55,670 bases of DNA. Source: Bifidobacterium pullorum DSM 20433. Lineage in GTDB: Bacteria > Actinomycetota > Actinomycetes > Actinomycetales > Bifidobacteriaceae. Location: assembly GCF_000771405.1 (NCBI RefSeq), contig NZ_JDUI01000014.1, positions 1-55,670 of the forward strand, read 5' to 3'. Positions 1 through 7,762 of this stretch are shown here, piece after piece. Position 1 is the stretch's first letter; the number at the start of each line of letters is the position of its first letter. The notes beneath the pieces are model-generated. The model saw only the letters and a program-made list of their open reading frames with translations, did no database searches and was not told the DNA's origin. Both the position numbers and the translations under genes were made by a program.

Positions 1-89
1 ATTTCACGCTCAAACATTATGACGAACGTCGCTCTCCGACCGCACACACGATGCAGGACTACGTCAAGCGCACAATCACCGACGACCGC

Positions 90-486
90 ATACCATACCA
101 TCGCGGTACGCAACGAACTAGAGCTCGTTTGAGCGACTATGTACCGTACCACCGTGGTACACAATGACAAAACGGGCCTTTGAACAGCTCAGTACCACAA
201 CATCGTGGTACTAAAGCCGGAAAACGGCATCATCCGGATTCCGTACCGTACCACAGGCAACCGGACGAATCGGAAACCGCGGAAAATCAACCTTCCCAAA
301 ACAGCCACCACACCGTGGTACGGTACGGAACGCCACATCCGCCCATATCAGGACTCTGTACCACAACCACAAGGTACAAAACCTACCCCAATCGTTTGCC
401 CTTGATTCCGTACCACAGCCTCGAGGTACAAACCCGGCCCAATCGATTGCCATTGATTCCGTACCACACCGGCGGCTTCAAACGCC
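90..486. repeat. Array of GTACCAC/GTGGTAC repeats, about 50-base period
   Basis: No credible gene is seen in bases 1-645. The stretch holds about eight copies of a short partly palindromic element, GTACCAC followed after 0-7 bases by GTGGTAC or GGTAC, often then ACAAA. Copies lie near 92, 146, 192, 247, 313 (reverse orientation), 358, 410 and 460. The last three sit in nearly identical units containing CCAATCG(T/A)TTGCC and TTGATTCCGTACCAC. Some copies carry a nested GTACCGTACCAC. Units are too divergent for a CRISPR. Operator array, iterons or relics of a mobile repeat are all possible; function unknown. Confidence 0.75.
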
Positions 487-645
487 CGCAAGCACCCATC
501 CGGGTGCCCAGACCACGCACCCGCCGCACGGAAGCGGCCGGCCATCAGGCGTCCGCGGAAACACGAAACGTGGTTTGGTGACTTGAGTCCATCCGGGGTG
601 CTATGGTAGATTGCTGTTGCTCCGCTGGAGCACAATAACATAAAA

Positions 646-736
646 GGAGTCATGCCTGAGTGGCCGATAGGGGCACCCTGCTAAGGTGTTAGTCGCTGAT
701 TGCGGCTCGAGGGTTCGAATCCCTCTGACTCCGCCA
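646..736 (+). tRNA. tRNA-Ser (GCT anticodon)
   Basis: A complete class II cloverleaf. The acceptor GGAGTCA pairs with TGACTCC, followed by discriminator G and an encoded CCA at 734-736. The anticodon stem G-CACC/GGTG-T encloses the loop CTGCTAA with anticodon GCT at 680-682, which decodes AGC/AGU. A long variable arm typical of serine tRNAs precedes the T arm with GGTTCGAATCC. A terminator follows immediately, so it is a single-gene transcript. Confidence 0.97.
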
Positions 737-740
737 TCAA

Positions 741-774
741 GGGTTCCGGGAGCATCCCGGAACCCTTTTGTTTT
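741..774 (+). terminator. Rho-independent terminator of tRNA-Ser
   Basis: GGGTTCCGGGA and TCCCGGAACCC form a near-perfect stem with a very short loop, followed by TTTTGTTTT. It starts four bases after the tRNA CCA end. Confidence 0.92.
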
Positions 775-842
775 GCCTCGGGCCCTATGCCGCAAACTCG
801 ATGCCTCTGGTCCCGCGGCTTCGCGCGCCGTAGGATGGAACC

Positions 843-2117
843 ATGAGCACAGCACCACGGGTCGAGGCCGCGAAACGCGACTGGGGTCATGACGAGACCG
901 GTTGCACGGTGCTGCATATCGACATGGACGCCTTCTACGCCTCGTTGGAGATCGCCCGTCATCCGGAACTCAAAGGCAAGCCGGTCATCATCGGCACCGG
1001 GCCGCGTTCGGTGGTCTCGGCCGCCAGCTATGAGGCCCGCCGCTACGGCATCAATTCGGCGATGGCGAGCGCCCGCGCCCGTCAGCTGTGCCCGGATGGC
1101 GTGTTTCTGCCCGTGGACATGCGCTATTACCGGATGATGTCGCGTCGTATCTTCGATGAGGTGTTCAGCCGGATCACCGACCGCATCGAACAGGTGTCGG
1201 TGGACGAATGCTATATGGATGTGTCCGGGGCGTTGCTGCAATGGAGTTCGCCGAGCGCCATCGGCGCGTGGATCCGCACCCAGGTGGCGGCACGCTACCA
1301 TGTGACCTGTTCGGTGGGTATCGCCGCCAACAAGCTGGTGGCCAAGATGGCCTCCACCAACGCCAAGCCGGACGGCATGCTGCTGATTCCCAAGGCCCGT
1401 CACGCCGAGTTCGTGCAGATCATGCCGTTGCGCGGCATTCCCGGCATCGGCCCCTCGCTGGAACGGCATCTGAATGCGTGGGGCATCAACTCGGTGGCCG
1501 ACCTGGCCGCCACGCCCGAGACCACGCTCGCCCAGGCGACAGGCTCGCCCACGGTGGCGCACAGCCTGGTGCTGGCCTCCCACGGCATCGATGAGCGCGA
1601 GGTCACCCCGTATACGCCGGAGAAGTCGATCGGCGCGGAACGCACGTTCACCGAAGACACCACCGACATGCGCACGGTCAGCGCCCTGCTGCGCCGCTGC
1701 TGCGACGAAGTGGCCTCCACGCTGCGCAAGCGCGGGCTGGTGGCCCGCACGATCACCGTCAAGCTCCGCTTCGACGACCTGACCTACCGCACCAAGGCCC
1801 ACACCATGGAGCGCCCGACCGACGCGGCGAGCGTGCTGTATCCACAATCGGTCGCCCTGCTCAAGCAGATGCTGGGACTTGCGCCCGACGCCGGCGAGGA
1901 TACACCGCTGCCCCGCCGGATACGGCTGGCGGGGGCCAGCGCCAGCGGTCTGGCGCAGGCGGAGCAGACCCCGATCCAACTGTCGATCGACGACCTGCTG
2001 GAACAGGATGACGCACCGAAGGGCGAGACGCGCGCCTCGCGGCTACGCGACGCGGAACAGGCGCTTGACGCGATCCGCAAACGGTATGGCAAGGGCGCGG
2101 CGAGCATCGGCCTGTGA
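843..2117 (+). CDS. dinB: DNA polymerase IV (Y family, translesion)
   Basis: A 424-residue DinB-type lesion-bypass polymerase. The N-terminal palm motif HIDMDAFYASLE contains metal ligand D27 and the steric-gate position Y32. The second catalytic pair is D121-E122 in SVDECYMDVSG. The helix-hairpin-helix thumb segment GIPGIGPSLERHL and the little-finger domain follow. Near the C terminus QLSIDDL (from Q379) resembles a beta-clamp-binding peptide. The ATG start has an AGGATGGAA Shine-Dalgarno-like stretch just upstream. Length is within the family range once a short N-terminal extension and the C-terminal tail are counted. It converges with dapC, whose stop abuts its own, with no spacer. No SOS box was recognised upstream. 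Confidence 0.96.
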   Translation: MSTAPRVEAAKRDWGHDETGCTVLHIDMDAFYASLEIARHPELKGKPVIIGTGPRSVVSAASYEARRYGINSAMASARARQLCPDGVFLPVDMRYYRMMSRRIFDEVFSRITDRIEQVSVDECYMDVSGALLQWSSPSAIGAWIRTQVAARYHVTCSVGIAANKLVAKMASTNAKPDGMLLIPKARHAEFVQIMPLRGIPGIGPSLERHLNAWGINSVADLAATPETTLAQATGSPTVAHSLVLASHGIDEREVTPYTPEKSIGAERTFTEDTTDMRTVSALLRRCCDEVASTLRKRGLVARTITVKLRFDDLTYRTKAHTMERPTDAASVLYPQSVALLKQMLGLAPDAGEDTPLPRRIRLAGASASGLAQAEQTPIQLSIDDLLEQDDAPKGETRASRLRDAEQALDAIRKRYGKGAASIGL

Positions 2118-3248
2118 TCAGGCCGCCTGCAGCCGGCGGCAGGCGTCGGCGATCGCCTCATCGGTGGCGGTGGCGGAGAACCGCAGACAATCCGGCGCCC
2201 CGTAGAATTCTCCGGGGCTGGGCACCACGCCCAGTTGCGCCAGGTCGGCCATATCCTGCCAGCAGTCGCCGCTGCGGGCCTTCACCCACACGTACAGCGC
2301 GCCCTGCGGCATCTCGGCGTCGTATCCATACGCCCGCAACGCCTGGACCAGCGCGGTCAGACGCCGCTCGTACCGCGACTTCTGTTCGCGCATCGAGTCC
2401 GTGTCGCGCAGGGCCTCGGCCATCGCGGCCTGCACCGGACCGGGGATGATCTGCCCGATCTGCTTGCGGATGGCCGTCATACGGGAGACCAACGAGTAGT
2501 CGCCGGCGATGAACGCGGCCCTGTAGCCCGCCATATTCGACTGCTTGCTCAGCGAATACAGCACCAGCACGCCGTTCGCGGTCCCCTCGCACACCTGCGG
2601 GTTCAGCGCGCACGGAGCGGCGTCGCCGCGCCCGCCGCGCCAATCCAGCATCGCATAGCATTCGTCGGAAAGCACCACCGCGCCGATCTGACGCGCGGCC
2701 GCAACGATCTCATACAGCCATTCCACGCTCAGCGTCTCCCCGGTGGGGTTGCAGGGCGAGTTGACCCACACGGCCTTGACGTTCGGCACGTTCCGCCACG
2801 ACGAGACGTCGGAGATGTCGTCGACCTTCAGCACCGTGGCACCGGCCAACTGGGTGCCGATCTCGTATGTCGGGTAGGAGACGCGCGGCTGCACCACCAC
2901 GTCGCCGGGGCCCAGGTGCAGCAGCGACGCCATCAACGCCACCGCCTCCTTGGAGCCTACCGTCGGCACGATGCCCGCGTTGATCGAACCGAGGTCGACG
3001 CCGCGCCGGTCACGGAACCAGTCGGAGATTGCGGCACGCAGTTCCGCGGTGCCGGCAGTCGCCGGATACCCGTAGGCGTTCGGATCGTTCGAGGTGGCCG
3101 TCAGCGCGCCGCGAACCGACAGCGGCACCGAATCGACCGGCGAGCCGACCGACAGGTCGACCATGCCGCCCGGGACGGACGCCGCGGTGCGCTTGTACTC
3201 GGCGATGCGGGACCAATCGTATGGCGACAAAAACTCGTAGAACCCCAT
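2118..3248 (-). CDS. dapC: Succinyldiaminopimelate transaminase (DapC, actinobacterial type)
   Basis: PLP-dependent class I/II aminotransferase of 376 residues. Predicted role: convert N-succinyl-2-amino-6-ketopimelate plus glutamate to N-succinyl-LL-diaminopimelate in the lysine/diaminopimelate pathway. Visible motifs are the cofactor-site NSPCNPTGE (about 163-171), SDECYA (194-199) and the Schiff-base lysine K235 in YSLSKQSNMAGYR. A longer frame runs to 3293, but the ATG at 3248 is preceded by AAAGGAG at good spacing and begins the typical MGFYEFLSPYDW segment. The ferredoxin gene lies 230 bases upstream in the same direction, the usual actinobacterial fdxA-dapC order. The substrate is assigned from family and context, not from unique residues. 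Confidence 0.9.
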   Translation of the reverse strand: MGFYEFLSPYDWSRIAEYKRTAASVPGGMVDLSVGSPVDSVPLSVRGALTATSNDPNAYGYPATAGTAELRAAISDWFRDRRGVDLGSINAGIVPTVGSKEAVALMASLLHLGPGDVVVQPRVSYPTYEIGTQLAGATVLKVDDISDVSSWRNVPNVKAVWVNSPCNPTGETLSVEWLYEIVAAARQIGAVVLSDECYAMLDWRGGRGDAAPCALNPQVCEGTANGVLVLYSLSKQSNMAGYRAAFIAGDYSLVSRMTAIRKQIGQIIPGPVQAAMAEALRDTDSMREQKSRYERRLTALVQALRAYGYDAEMPQGALYVWVKARSGDCWQDMADLAQLGVVPSPGEFYGAPDCLRFSATATDEAIADACRRLQAA

Positions 3249-3478
3249 GACGCTCCTTTGTTCGACGGCGGCGACGCCAGCGGACGGCGACAACCCTCAT
3301 TCCAGCATACGACGAAGGCCGCCGCGATCACTCGCGACGGCCAAAGGGCAACACAACGGCGGCAACGCCGATGCAAGACGGCTGGTATCGGTATCGACGT
3401 TCGGCATCGGCCTTCAACGACGGGACTGCCGGGGTCAAGGGCCAAGCCGGGCGAATCGACTGCCGGATCGTGCCGATG

Positions 3479-3799
3479 TCAGGCGTTCTGCGGCGGCAGG
3501 GCGGCCACCTGCTCGGGATCTTTGCCCAGCGGACCGGCGGCGCTGGCACCGCCCAGATCGCCCACTTCGGCGAAGAAGCTCACCGCGGCGTCCTTGTACC
3601 AGGCCCATTCCTCCGGCAGATCGTCCTCGTAGAAGATCGCCTCGGTGGGGCACACCGGCTCGCAGGCGCCGCAGTCGACGCACTCGTTCGGGTTGATGTA
3701 CAGGGAACGGGCGCCCTCGTAGATGCAGTCGACCGGGCACTCGTCCACGCAGGCCTTGTCCTTGACGTCCACGCAGGGCTGCGCGATCACGTACGGCAT
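3479..3799 (-). CDS. fdxA: 7Fe ferredoxin (3Fe-4S plus 4Fe-4S)
   Basis: A 106-residue seven-iron ferredoxin, a soluble low-potential electron carrier. The cysteine pattern is C9, C17, C21, C25 in the first half and C40, C43, C46, C50 in [12 protein letters not shown]. This matches actinobacterial FdxA/FdxC, where one cluster is 3Fe-4S and the other 4Fe-4S. The acidic C-terminal extension ([18 protein letters not shown]) is also typical. The ATG is preceded by GGAGGTAACC. It precedes dapC as in mycobacteria. An inverted-repeat element at 3821-3915 sits in its promoter region and may affect expression. Confidence 0.95.
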   Translation of the reverse strand: MPYVIAQPCVDVKDKACVDECPVDCIYEGARSLYINPNECVDCGACEPVCPTEAIFYEDDLPEEWAWYKDAAVSFFAEVGDLGGASAAGPLGKDPEQVAALPPQNA

Positions 3800-3820
3800 G
3801 GGTTACCTCCAGCTGATATG

Positions 3821-3915
3821 TGACTGTGACACTTCGTGACCCTGACACTGTGCAGAACAACCTTGGAAAACCGCCATTATGGTGCTTGCATCAGCGTCAC
3901 GATGTGTCACAGTCC
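3821..3915. repeat. Inverted repeat element, copy 1 (GGACTSTGACACA family)
   Basis: The left arm TGACTGTGACACTTCGTGAC (3821-3840, continuing CCTGA) pairs with the right arm 3891-3915, whose complement reads GGACTGTGACACATCGTGAC. There are about two or three mismatches in 25 bases and a spacer of 45 bases. Related arms occur at 5567-5666 and inside murB. It lies between fdxA and the permease. Confidence 0.75.
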
Positions 3916-3984
3916 GGTAGTGGTCATTGCCACCAGCTTACGCCGGACACCGGAAGACGGGGCATGCCGGCGGCCATGCGGGAC

Positions 3985-5472
3985 TCAGCGCGCATCGGCA
4001 TCCGCCAGCTCGCCCCTGCCGAGCAGCGCATGCCGGTAGCCGTAGCCGAAGTAGATGGCGAAGCCGATCACCAGCCAGACCACGAAGCGCAGCCAGGTGA
4101 CCACGGACAGGTTGACCATCAGCCACAGGTTGGCGAGCGCGATGAGGATCGGCACCCACGGGTTGCCCGGCACGCGGAACACGCGCGGCAGGTCCGGACG
4201 GCGGCGGCGCATGATCGGGATGGAGATCGCCACCAGCGTGAACGCGGAGAGCGTGCCGATGTTGACCATGTCGGACAGCATCGAGATGTCGAAGCAGGCG
4301 GCCACGGTGGCCATGAACACGCCCATGATGATCTGCAGGGCCACCGGCGTGCCGTGCCTGCCGGTGTTGCTCAGGCCGCGCGGCAGCAGCCCGTCGCGGC
4401 TCATGGCGAACACCACGCGGGTCACACCCAACAGCAGCACCATGATCACGGTGGCCAATCCCAGCACGATGCCGAAGCTGATGACCTTGGCCGCCCAGGT
4501 GGCACCGACCAGTTCGAACGCGGTGGCCAGCGACGAGTCCGGCTGCGCGGCCAGATCCTTGTAGGAGACCATGCCGGTGGTCACGATGGCCACGAGCATG
4601 TACAGCACGACCACGAGCACGAGACCCACGCCGATGCCGAGCGGCACATTGCGCTTCGGGTTCTCAGCCTCCTCGGATGCGGTGGCGACCACGTCGAAGC
4701 CCAGGAACGCGAAGAACACGAGCGCCGCGCCGGACAGGATGCCGGGCACCCCGTAGATCGACGGGGTCATGCCGGTGACCCACTGCCACAGGGGCTGGTT
4801 CATCACGGCCTCGGACGAGGTGGCCGGCTCGCTCGGCGGGATGAATGGCGTGAAGTTCTCGGCCTTGACGTAGAAGAAGCCGACGATGACCACGAACAGC
4901 ACGATGGCGATCTTGAGCACGGTCATCGCCCCGTCGACGCGCGCACCCAGCTTGGTGCCGAACACCAGCAGCGTGGTGAAGAACGCGACGATGACCGCCG
5001 GCGCCACGTCGATGGTGAACGGTCCGATCGCCAGATGCGTGTCGAAATCCCAGCCCATCAGGTCGAAGAAATCGTTGAGGTACACGCCCCAGTATTTCGA
5101 GATCACCGATCCGGCCATGAGCATCTCCAGGATCAGGTCCCATCCGATGATCCAGGCCACGATCTCGCCCACGGTGGTGTAGGTGAACGTGTAGGCGGAC
5201 CCGGCGACCGGAATCATCGAGGCGAACTCGGCATAGCACATGACGGCGGCGCCGCAGACCACCCCGGCGATGATGAAGCTGATGATGACGGCCGGGCCGG
5301 CATGGAACGCCGCGGCCTGCGCGCCGACGGAGAAGATGCCCGCACCGACCGCCACGGCCACGCCCATGATGGCCAGGTCCCACCATTTCAGATTGCGTTT
5401 GAGCTCGTGACCCTCCTCGCCGGTTTCGGCGATGGTCTGCTCGACGGATTTGGTACGGAATAGATGCAGCAT
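3985..5472 (-). CDS. APC-family amino acid permease
   Basis: A 495-residue polytopic inner-membrane transporter of the amino acid-polyamine-organocation superfamily, most like the YfnA/cationic amino acid transporter group. The first membrane segment carries the substrate-binding GAGIFSVGAQAA motif (about 42-53). Roughly 12-14 hydrophobic segments follow, with the family-typical FFAFLGFDVVATASEEAENP and TRVVFAMSRDGLLP. The ATG at 5472 is chosen over the longer frame (to 5556) because AAAGGGG lies nine bases upstream and MLHLFRTKSVEQ starts the family N terminus. Substrate cannot be read from sequence. It is transcribed alone; the upstream gap contains the hairpin-forming repeat at 5567-5666. 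Confidence 0.9.
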   Translation of the reverse strand: MLHLFRTKSVEQTIAETGEEGHELKRNLKWWDLAIMGVAVAVGAGIFSVGAQAAAFHAGPAVIISFIIAGVVCGAAVMCYAEFASMIPVAGSAYTFTYTTVGEIVAWIIGWDLILEMLMAGSVISKYWGVYLNDFFDLMGWDFDTHLAIGPFTIDVAPAVIVAFFTTLLVFGTKLGARVDGAMTVLKIAIVLFVVIVGFFYVKAENFTPFIPPSEPATSSEAVMNQPLWQWVTGMTPSIYGVPGILSGAALVFFAFLGFDVVATASEEAENPKRNVPLGIGVGLVLVVVLYMLVAIVTTGMVSYKDLAAQPDSSLATAFELVGATWAAKVISFGIVLGLATVIMVLLLGVTRVVFAMSRDGLLPRGLSNTGRHGTPVALQIIMGVFMATVAACFDISMLSDMVNIGTLSAFTLVAISIPIMRRRRPDLPRVFRVPGNPWVPILIALANLWLMVNLSVVTWLRFVVWLVIGFAIYFGYGYRHALLGRGELADADAR

Positions 5473-5566
5473 CAGGGACACCCCTTTGATCGTCCTTCTT
5501 CTCGCTGGGAGACAGTATAGACCCGTGGTGCCCCCGGTGTCCCGTTGCCCCGACACGCCCGGCCTC

Positions 5567-5666
5567 TACGGACTCTGACACATCGTGACTCTGATCTATC
5601 TCCCCAAACGGCTTTATTCCGCCACTTTTGGAGATAGATCACGGTCACGATAGATCAGAGTCCGTA
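5567..5666. repeat. 100-base inverted repeat element, copy 2
   Basis: Two 37-base arms (5567-5603 and 5630-5666) match at about 32 of 37 positions and are separated by 26 bases. Both arms begin TACGGACTCTGA at the outer end and finish TGATCTATCTCC at the inner end. The element fills the gap between the murB stop and the permease promoter. On the murB transcript it would fold into a long hairpin three bases past the stop and could act as a terminator or RNA stabiliser. It has no T-tract. Confidence 0.85.
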
Positions 5667-5669
5667 TCG

Positions 5670-7004
5670 TTAGCGCAGGTCCATGCCGACGACCACTGGT
5701 TCGGGGACCAGACGCACGCCGAACGCGGCCTCGACGCCGTCCTGTACGGCTCGGGCGAGGTCGGCCACGTCCGATGCCTGCGCGCCGCCGCGATTGGTCA
5801 GGGCGAGCGTATGCATGGTGGACAGGCCCGCCTTGGCGTCCTCGGCGGTCTTGAACCCCTTGTGGAAGCCCGCATGGTCGATCAGCCAGGCGGCGGAGGT
5901 CTTGACACCGGGTGTGCCATCGGGCAGCGCGGCGTCGAAGCGCGGCGCGTCCTCAGGCAGACGGGCGGCCTGTTCCGCGGTCAGGATCGGGTTCATGAAG
6001 AAGCTGCCGCAGCTGTGACGGTCATAATCCGGCGCGATACCCGAGTCGACGGTCACGGCAGACGCCGCCGTGGACTGTGACACAAGTTCGGTATCCGCGG
6101 TGTTGGAAACAAGCCGTTCCGCCGCGACAGATGTGTCAGAGTCCGATCCGGGGGTTTCCGGCACGGCGAGGGAATCAGCGACGTCGCCATACTGCGCCCG
6201 CAGCGCGACGGCCACCTGGTCGGCGCGCTTGGTGCCGTCCATGACCGGGGTCAGGTATCGGCCCGCATCCTCCAGCATGCCCTTGGAGGCGCGCACCTTG
6301 AGCACGGCGTTGCGGATGGCGCGGGTCTCCATGCGGTCGCCGACCTGTACGCCGAGCGCCTTGGCGAGCTGGCCGTAGCCGACCGTACCGGTGGCGCTGT
6401 GCCGCAGCGCGAACGTGACGGAAAGCACCACGTACCGGGGCGTGGGGAAGAACTCGGCGGCAGGCGTCGCAGGCGCGGCATACATGCTGGATTTGAGCGC
6501 CGACGAGCGGTAGCCGAACCGCAGGTCGTCCGGCGTCAGTTCGACGGTGCGCTTGTCCCTGCGGTCCCAGGCCTCCACAGATTCCACGGACGAGGCGACC
6601 TCCTGGCCGTACGCGCCGATGTTCTGCACCACGGACGCGCCGACCGTGCCGGGGATGCCGGACAGCCCCTCGACGCCCTCCAGGCCCATCTCAACCGTGA
6701 ACGCCACGAAATCATCCCAGTTGCAGCCGGCCTCGGCGTTGATGTGCACGGTGCGGTCGCCGCCTTCCACGGGGGCGGCCTCGTCCGGCACGGTGATGGC
6801 GCGGCGGGCGTCACGCACCACGACACCGGGGAACGGCGTGTCGGACACCAGCATGTTGGAGCCGCCGCCGATCACGCACAGGGGCAGGCCCTTGGCGTCG
6901 GCCTCCTCGACGGCCTCGATGACGCCGACGCGCGTGGTGGGTTCGATGAAGCGGGCGATGGGGCCGCCCACGCCGATGGTGGTGAGTTCCGCAAAAGTCG
7001 TCAT
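5670..7004 (-). CDS. murB: UDP-N-acetylmuramate dehydrogenase
   Basis: A 444-residue FAD-dependent reductase that converts UDP-GlcNAc-enolpyruvate to UDP-MurNAc in peptidoglycan synthesis, acting in the cytosol. The FAD-binding loop GGGSNMLV is near residue 47. Further motifs are LSGIPGTVGASVVQNIGAYGQE, FGYRSSALK (type I MurB) and the catalytic serine in SCGSFFMNP. About 45 residues between the TPVMDGTKRADQVAVALRA region and the CGSFF motif (AVPETPGSDSD... to ...STAASAVTVDSG) are low in conservation and are partly encoded by a copy of the local inverted repeat (6071-6145). Start: the ATG at 7004 is preceded by AGGATGACAG; an in-frame ATG at 7013 overlaps that Shine-Dalgarno. It lies downstream of rpmG but behind rpmG's terminator in the opposite sense of reading order, so it has its own promoter or partial read-through. 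Confidence 0.94.
   Translation of the reverse strand: MTTFAELTTIGVGGPIARFIEPTTRVGVIEAVEEADAKGLPLCVIGGGSNMLVSDTPFPGVVVRDARRAITVPDEAAPVEGGDRTVHINAEAGCNWDDFVAFTVEMGLEGVEGLSGIPGTVGASVVQNIGAYGQEVASSVESVEAWDRRDKRTVELTPDDLRFGYRSSALKSSMYAAPATPAAEFFPTPRYVVLSVTFALRHSATGTVGYGQLAKALGVQVGDRMETRAIRNAVLKVRASKGMLEDAGRYLTPVMDGTKRADQVAVALRAQYGDVADSLAVPETPGSDSDTSVAAERLVSNTADTELVSQSTAASAVTVDSGIAPDYDRHSCGSFFMNPILTAEQAARLPEDAPRFDAALPDGTPGVKTSAAWLIDHAGFHKGFKTAEDAKAGLSTMHTLALTNRGGAQASDVADLARAVQDGVEAAFGVRLVPEPVVVGMDLR
6071..6145. repeat. Inverted repeat element, copy 3, inside murB
   Basis: TGGACTGTGACACAAG (6071-6086) and the complement of 6131-6145, GGACTCTGACACAT, are related arms of the same family as 3821-3915 and 5567-5666. 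The copy lies within the murB reading frame, in frame, in the poorly conserved linker before the catalytic SCGSFFMNP motif. The arms encode VSQSTA-like and SDSDTS-like segments. Confidence 0.65.
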
Positions 7005-7020
7005 GTCTGTCATCCTATAC

Positions 7021-7049
7021 GAAAAAACCCGACCGTATCGGTCGGGTTT
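7021..7049 (-). terminator. Rho-independent terminator of rpmG
   Basis: Read on the minus strand, AAACCCGACCGATACGGTCGGGTTT followed by more T residues is a perfect stem with a U-tract, 16 bases beyond the rpmG stop. Confidence 0.93.
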
Positions 7050-7065
7050 GAAAGTCTGTACGCGC

Positions 7066-7236
7066 TCAGCGGGTCTCGCGATGCACGGTCTGCTTGCCGC
7101 AGCGGGAGCAGAACTTCTTCAGCTCCAGGCGATCCGGCGTGTTACGACGGTTCTTGGTCGTGATGTAGTTACGTTCCTTGCACTCAGTGCATGCCAGCGT
7201 GATGCCCGGACGGATGTCGGCGCTCTTGCTTGCCAT
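7066..7236 (-). CDS. rpmG: 50S ribosomal protein L33, zinc-binding (C+) form
   Basis: A 56-residue L33, below the size of many ORF callers. The sequence has both CxxC pairs, C16-TE-C19 and C43-SR-C46, so it is the zinc-binding C+ paralogue type. Actinobacteria that carry a C- form use it under zinc limitation. The ATG at 7236 follows CAGAGGTGAATGACA with good Shine-Dalgarno spacing. It sits directly behind tRNA-Tyr, tRNA-Thr and tRNA-Met on the same strand and ahead of a terminator, a common actinobacterial arrangement. Confidence 0.96.
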
Positions 7237-7284
7237 TGTCATTCACCTCTGTGTTCGTTGTTCGCCGGCGGTTGCCGGCTCTTG

Positions 7285-7358
7285 TAGCGAGGAAGAGACT
7301 CGAACTCTTGACCTTACGATTATGAGTCGTACGCTCTAACCAGCTGAGCTACCCCGCC
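7285..7358 (-). tRNA. tRNA-Met (CAT anticodon, elongator type)
   Basis: On the minus strand the acceptor GGCGGGG pairs with CCTCGCT, with discriminator A. The D arm is GCTCAGCTGGTTAGAGC. The anticodon loop CTCATAA contains CAT, and GTTCGAGTC is the T loop. The first acceptor pair is G-U, unlike the C-A mismatch of initiator tRNA, which supports an elongator role. No CCA is encoded. Confidence 0.93.
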
Positions 7359-7362
7359 AGAG

Positions 7363-7434
<72 letters not shown>

Positions 7435-7435
7435 G

Positions 7436-7517
7436 TGGCGGATAGTGGATTCGAACCACTGAAGCACGAAGCGCCTGATTTACAGTCAGGTCCCTTTGAC
7501 CGCTTGGGAAATCCGCC
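7436..7517 (-). tRNA. tRNA-Tyr (GTA anticodon)
   Basis: A class II tRNA with acceptor GGCGGAT/ATCCGCC and discriminator A. The anticodon stem CCTGA/TCAGG encloses the loop CTGTAAA with GTA. A long variable arm (GCGCTTCGTGC) is characteristic of bacterial tRNA-Tyr. It is first in the tRNA-Tyr, Thr, Met, rpmG transcript; one base separates it from tRNA-Thr. Confidence 0.95.
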
Positions 7518-7762
7518 GTGTTACCGCAAGCGACCGTGGCCTCAACCGGCAACTTGGCTATCATGGCACAGCCTGAGGAAATCCGCAAGTCGTCCGCGCG
7601 CCAAGCATCGGGGCACATCACATGAAATCCTTGGAATAATGCCCTTTTCAGGATATTGCCTTCAGCGTGTCGCACCCCGTGTGTTCAGCGTGTCGCGCCG
7701 GCGGATTCCGGGTGTCGGGGCATCCACCGGCGCATGCCGGACGGCGTCCTCGGCGTGTCGGG

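Noticed and set aside
90..486. CRISPR array in the repeats before tRNA-Ser
   Set aside because: The repeats are not identical, spacers resemble each other, one copy is reversed, and no cas gene is present.
180..581. 133-codon open frame across the repeat array
   Set aside because: It reads through the repeats, has no Shine-Dalgarno and gives a His/Pro/Arg-rich translation typical of non-coding high-G+C DNA.
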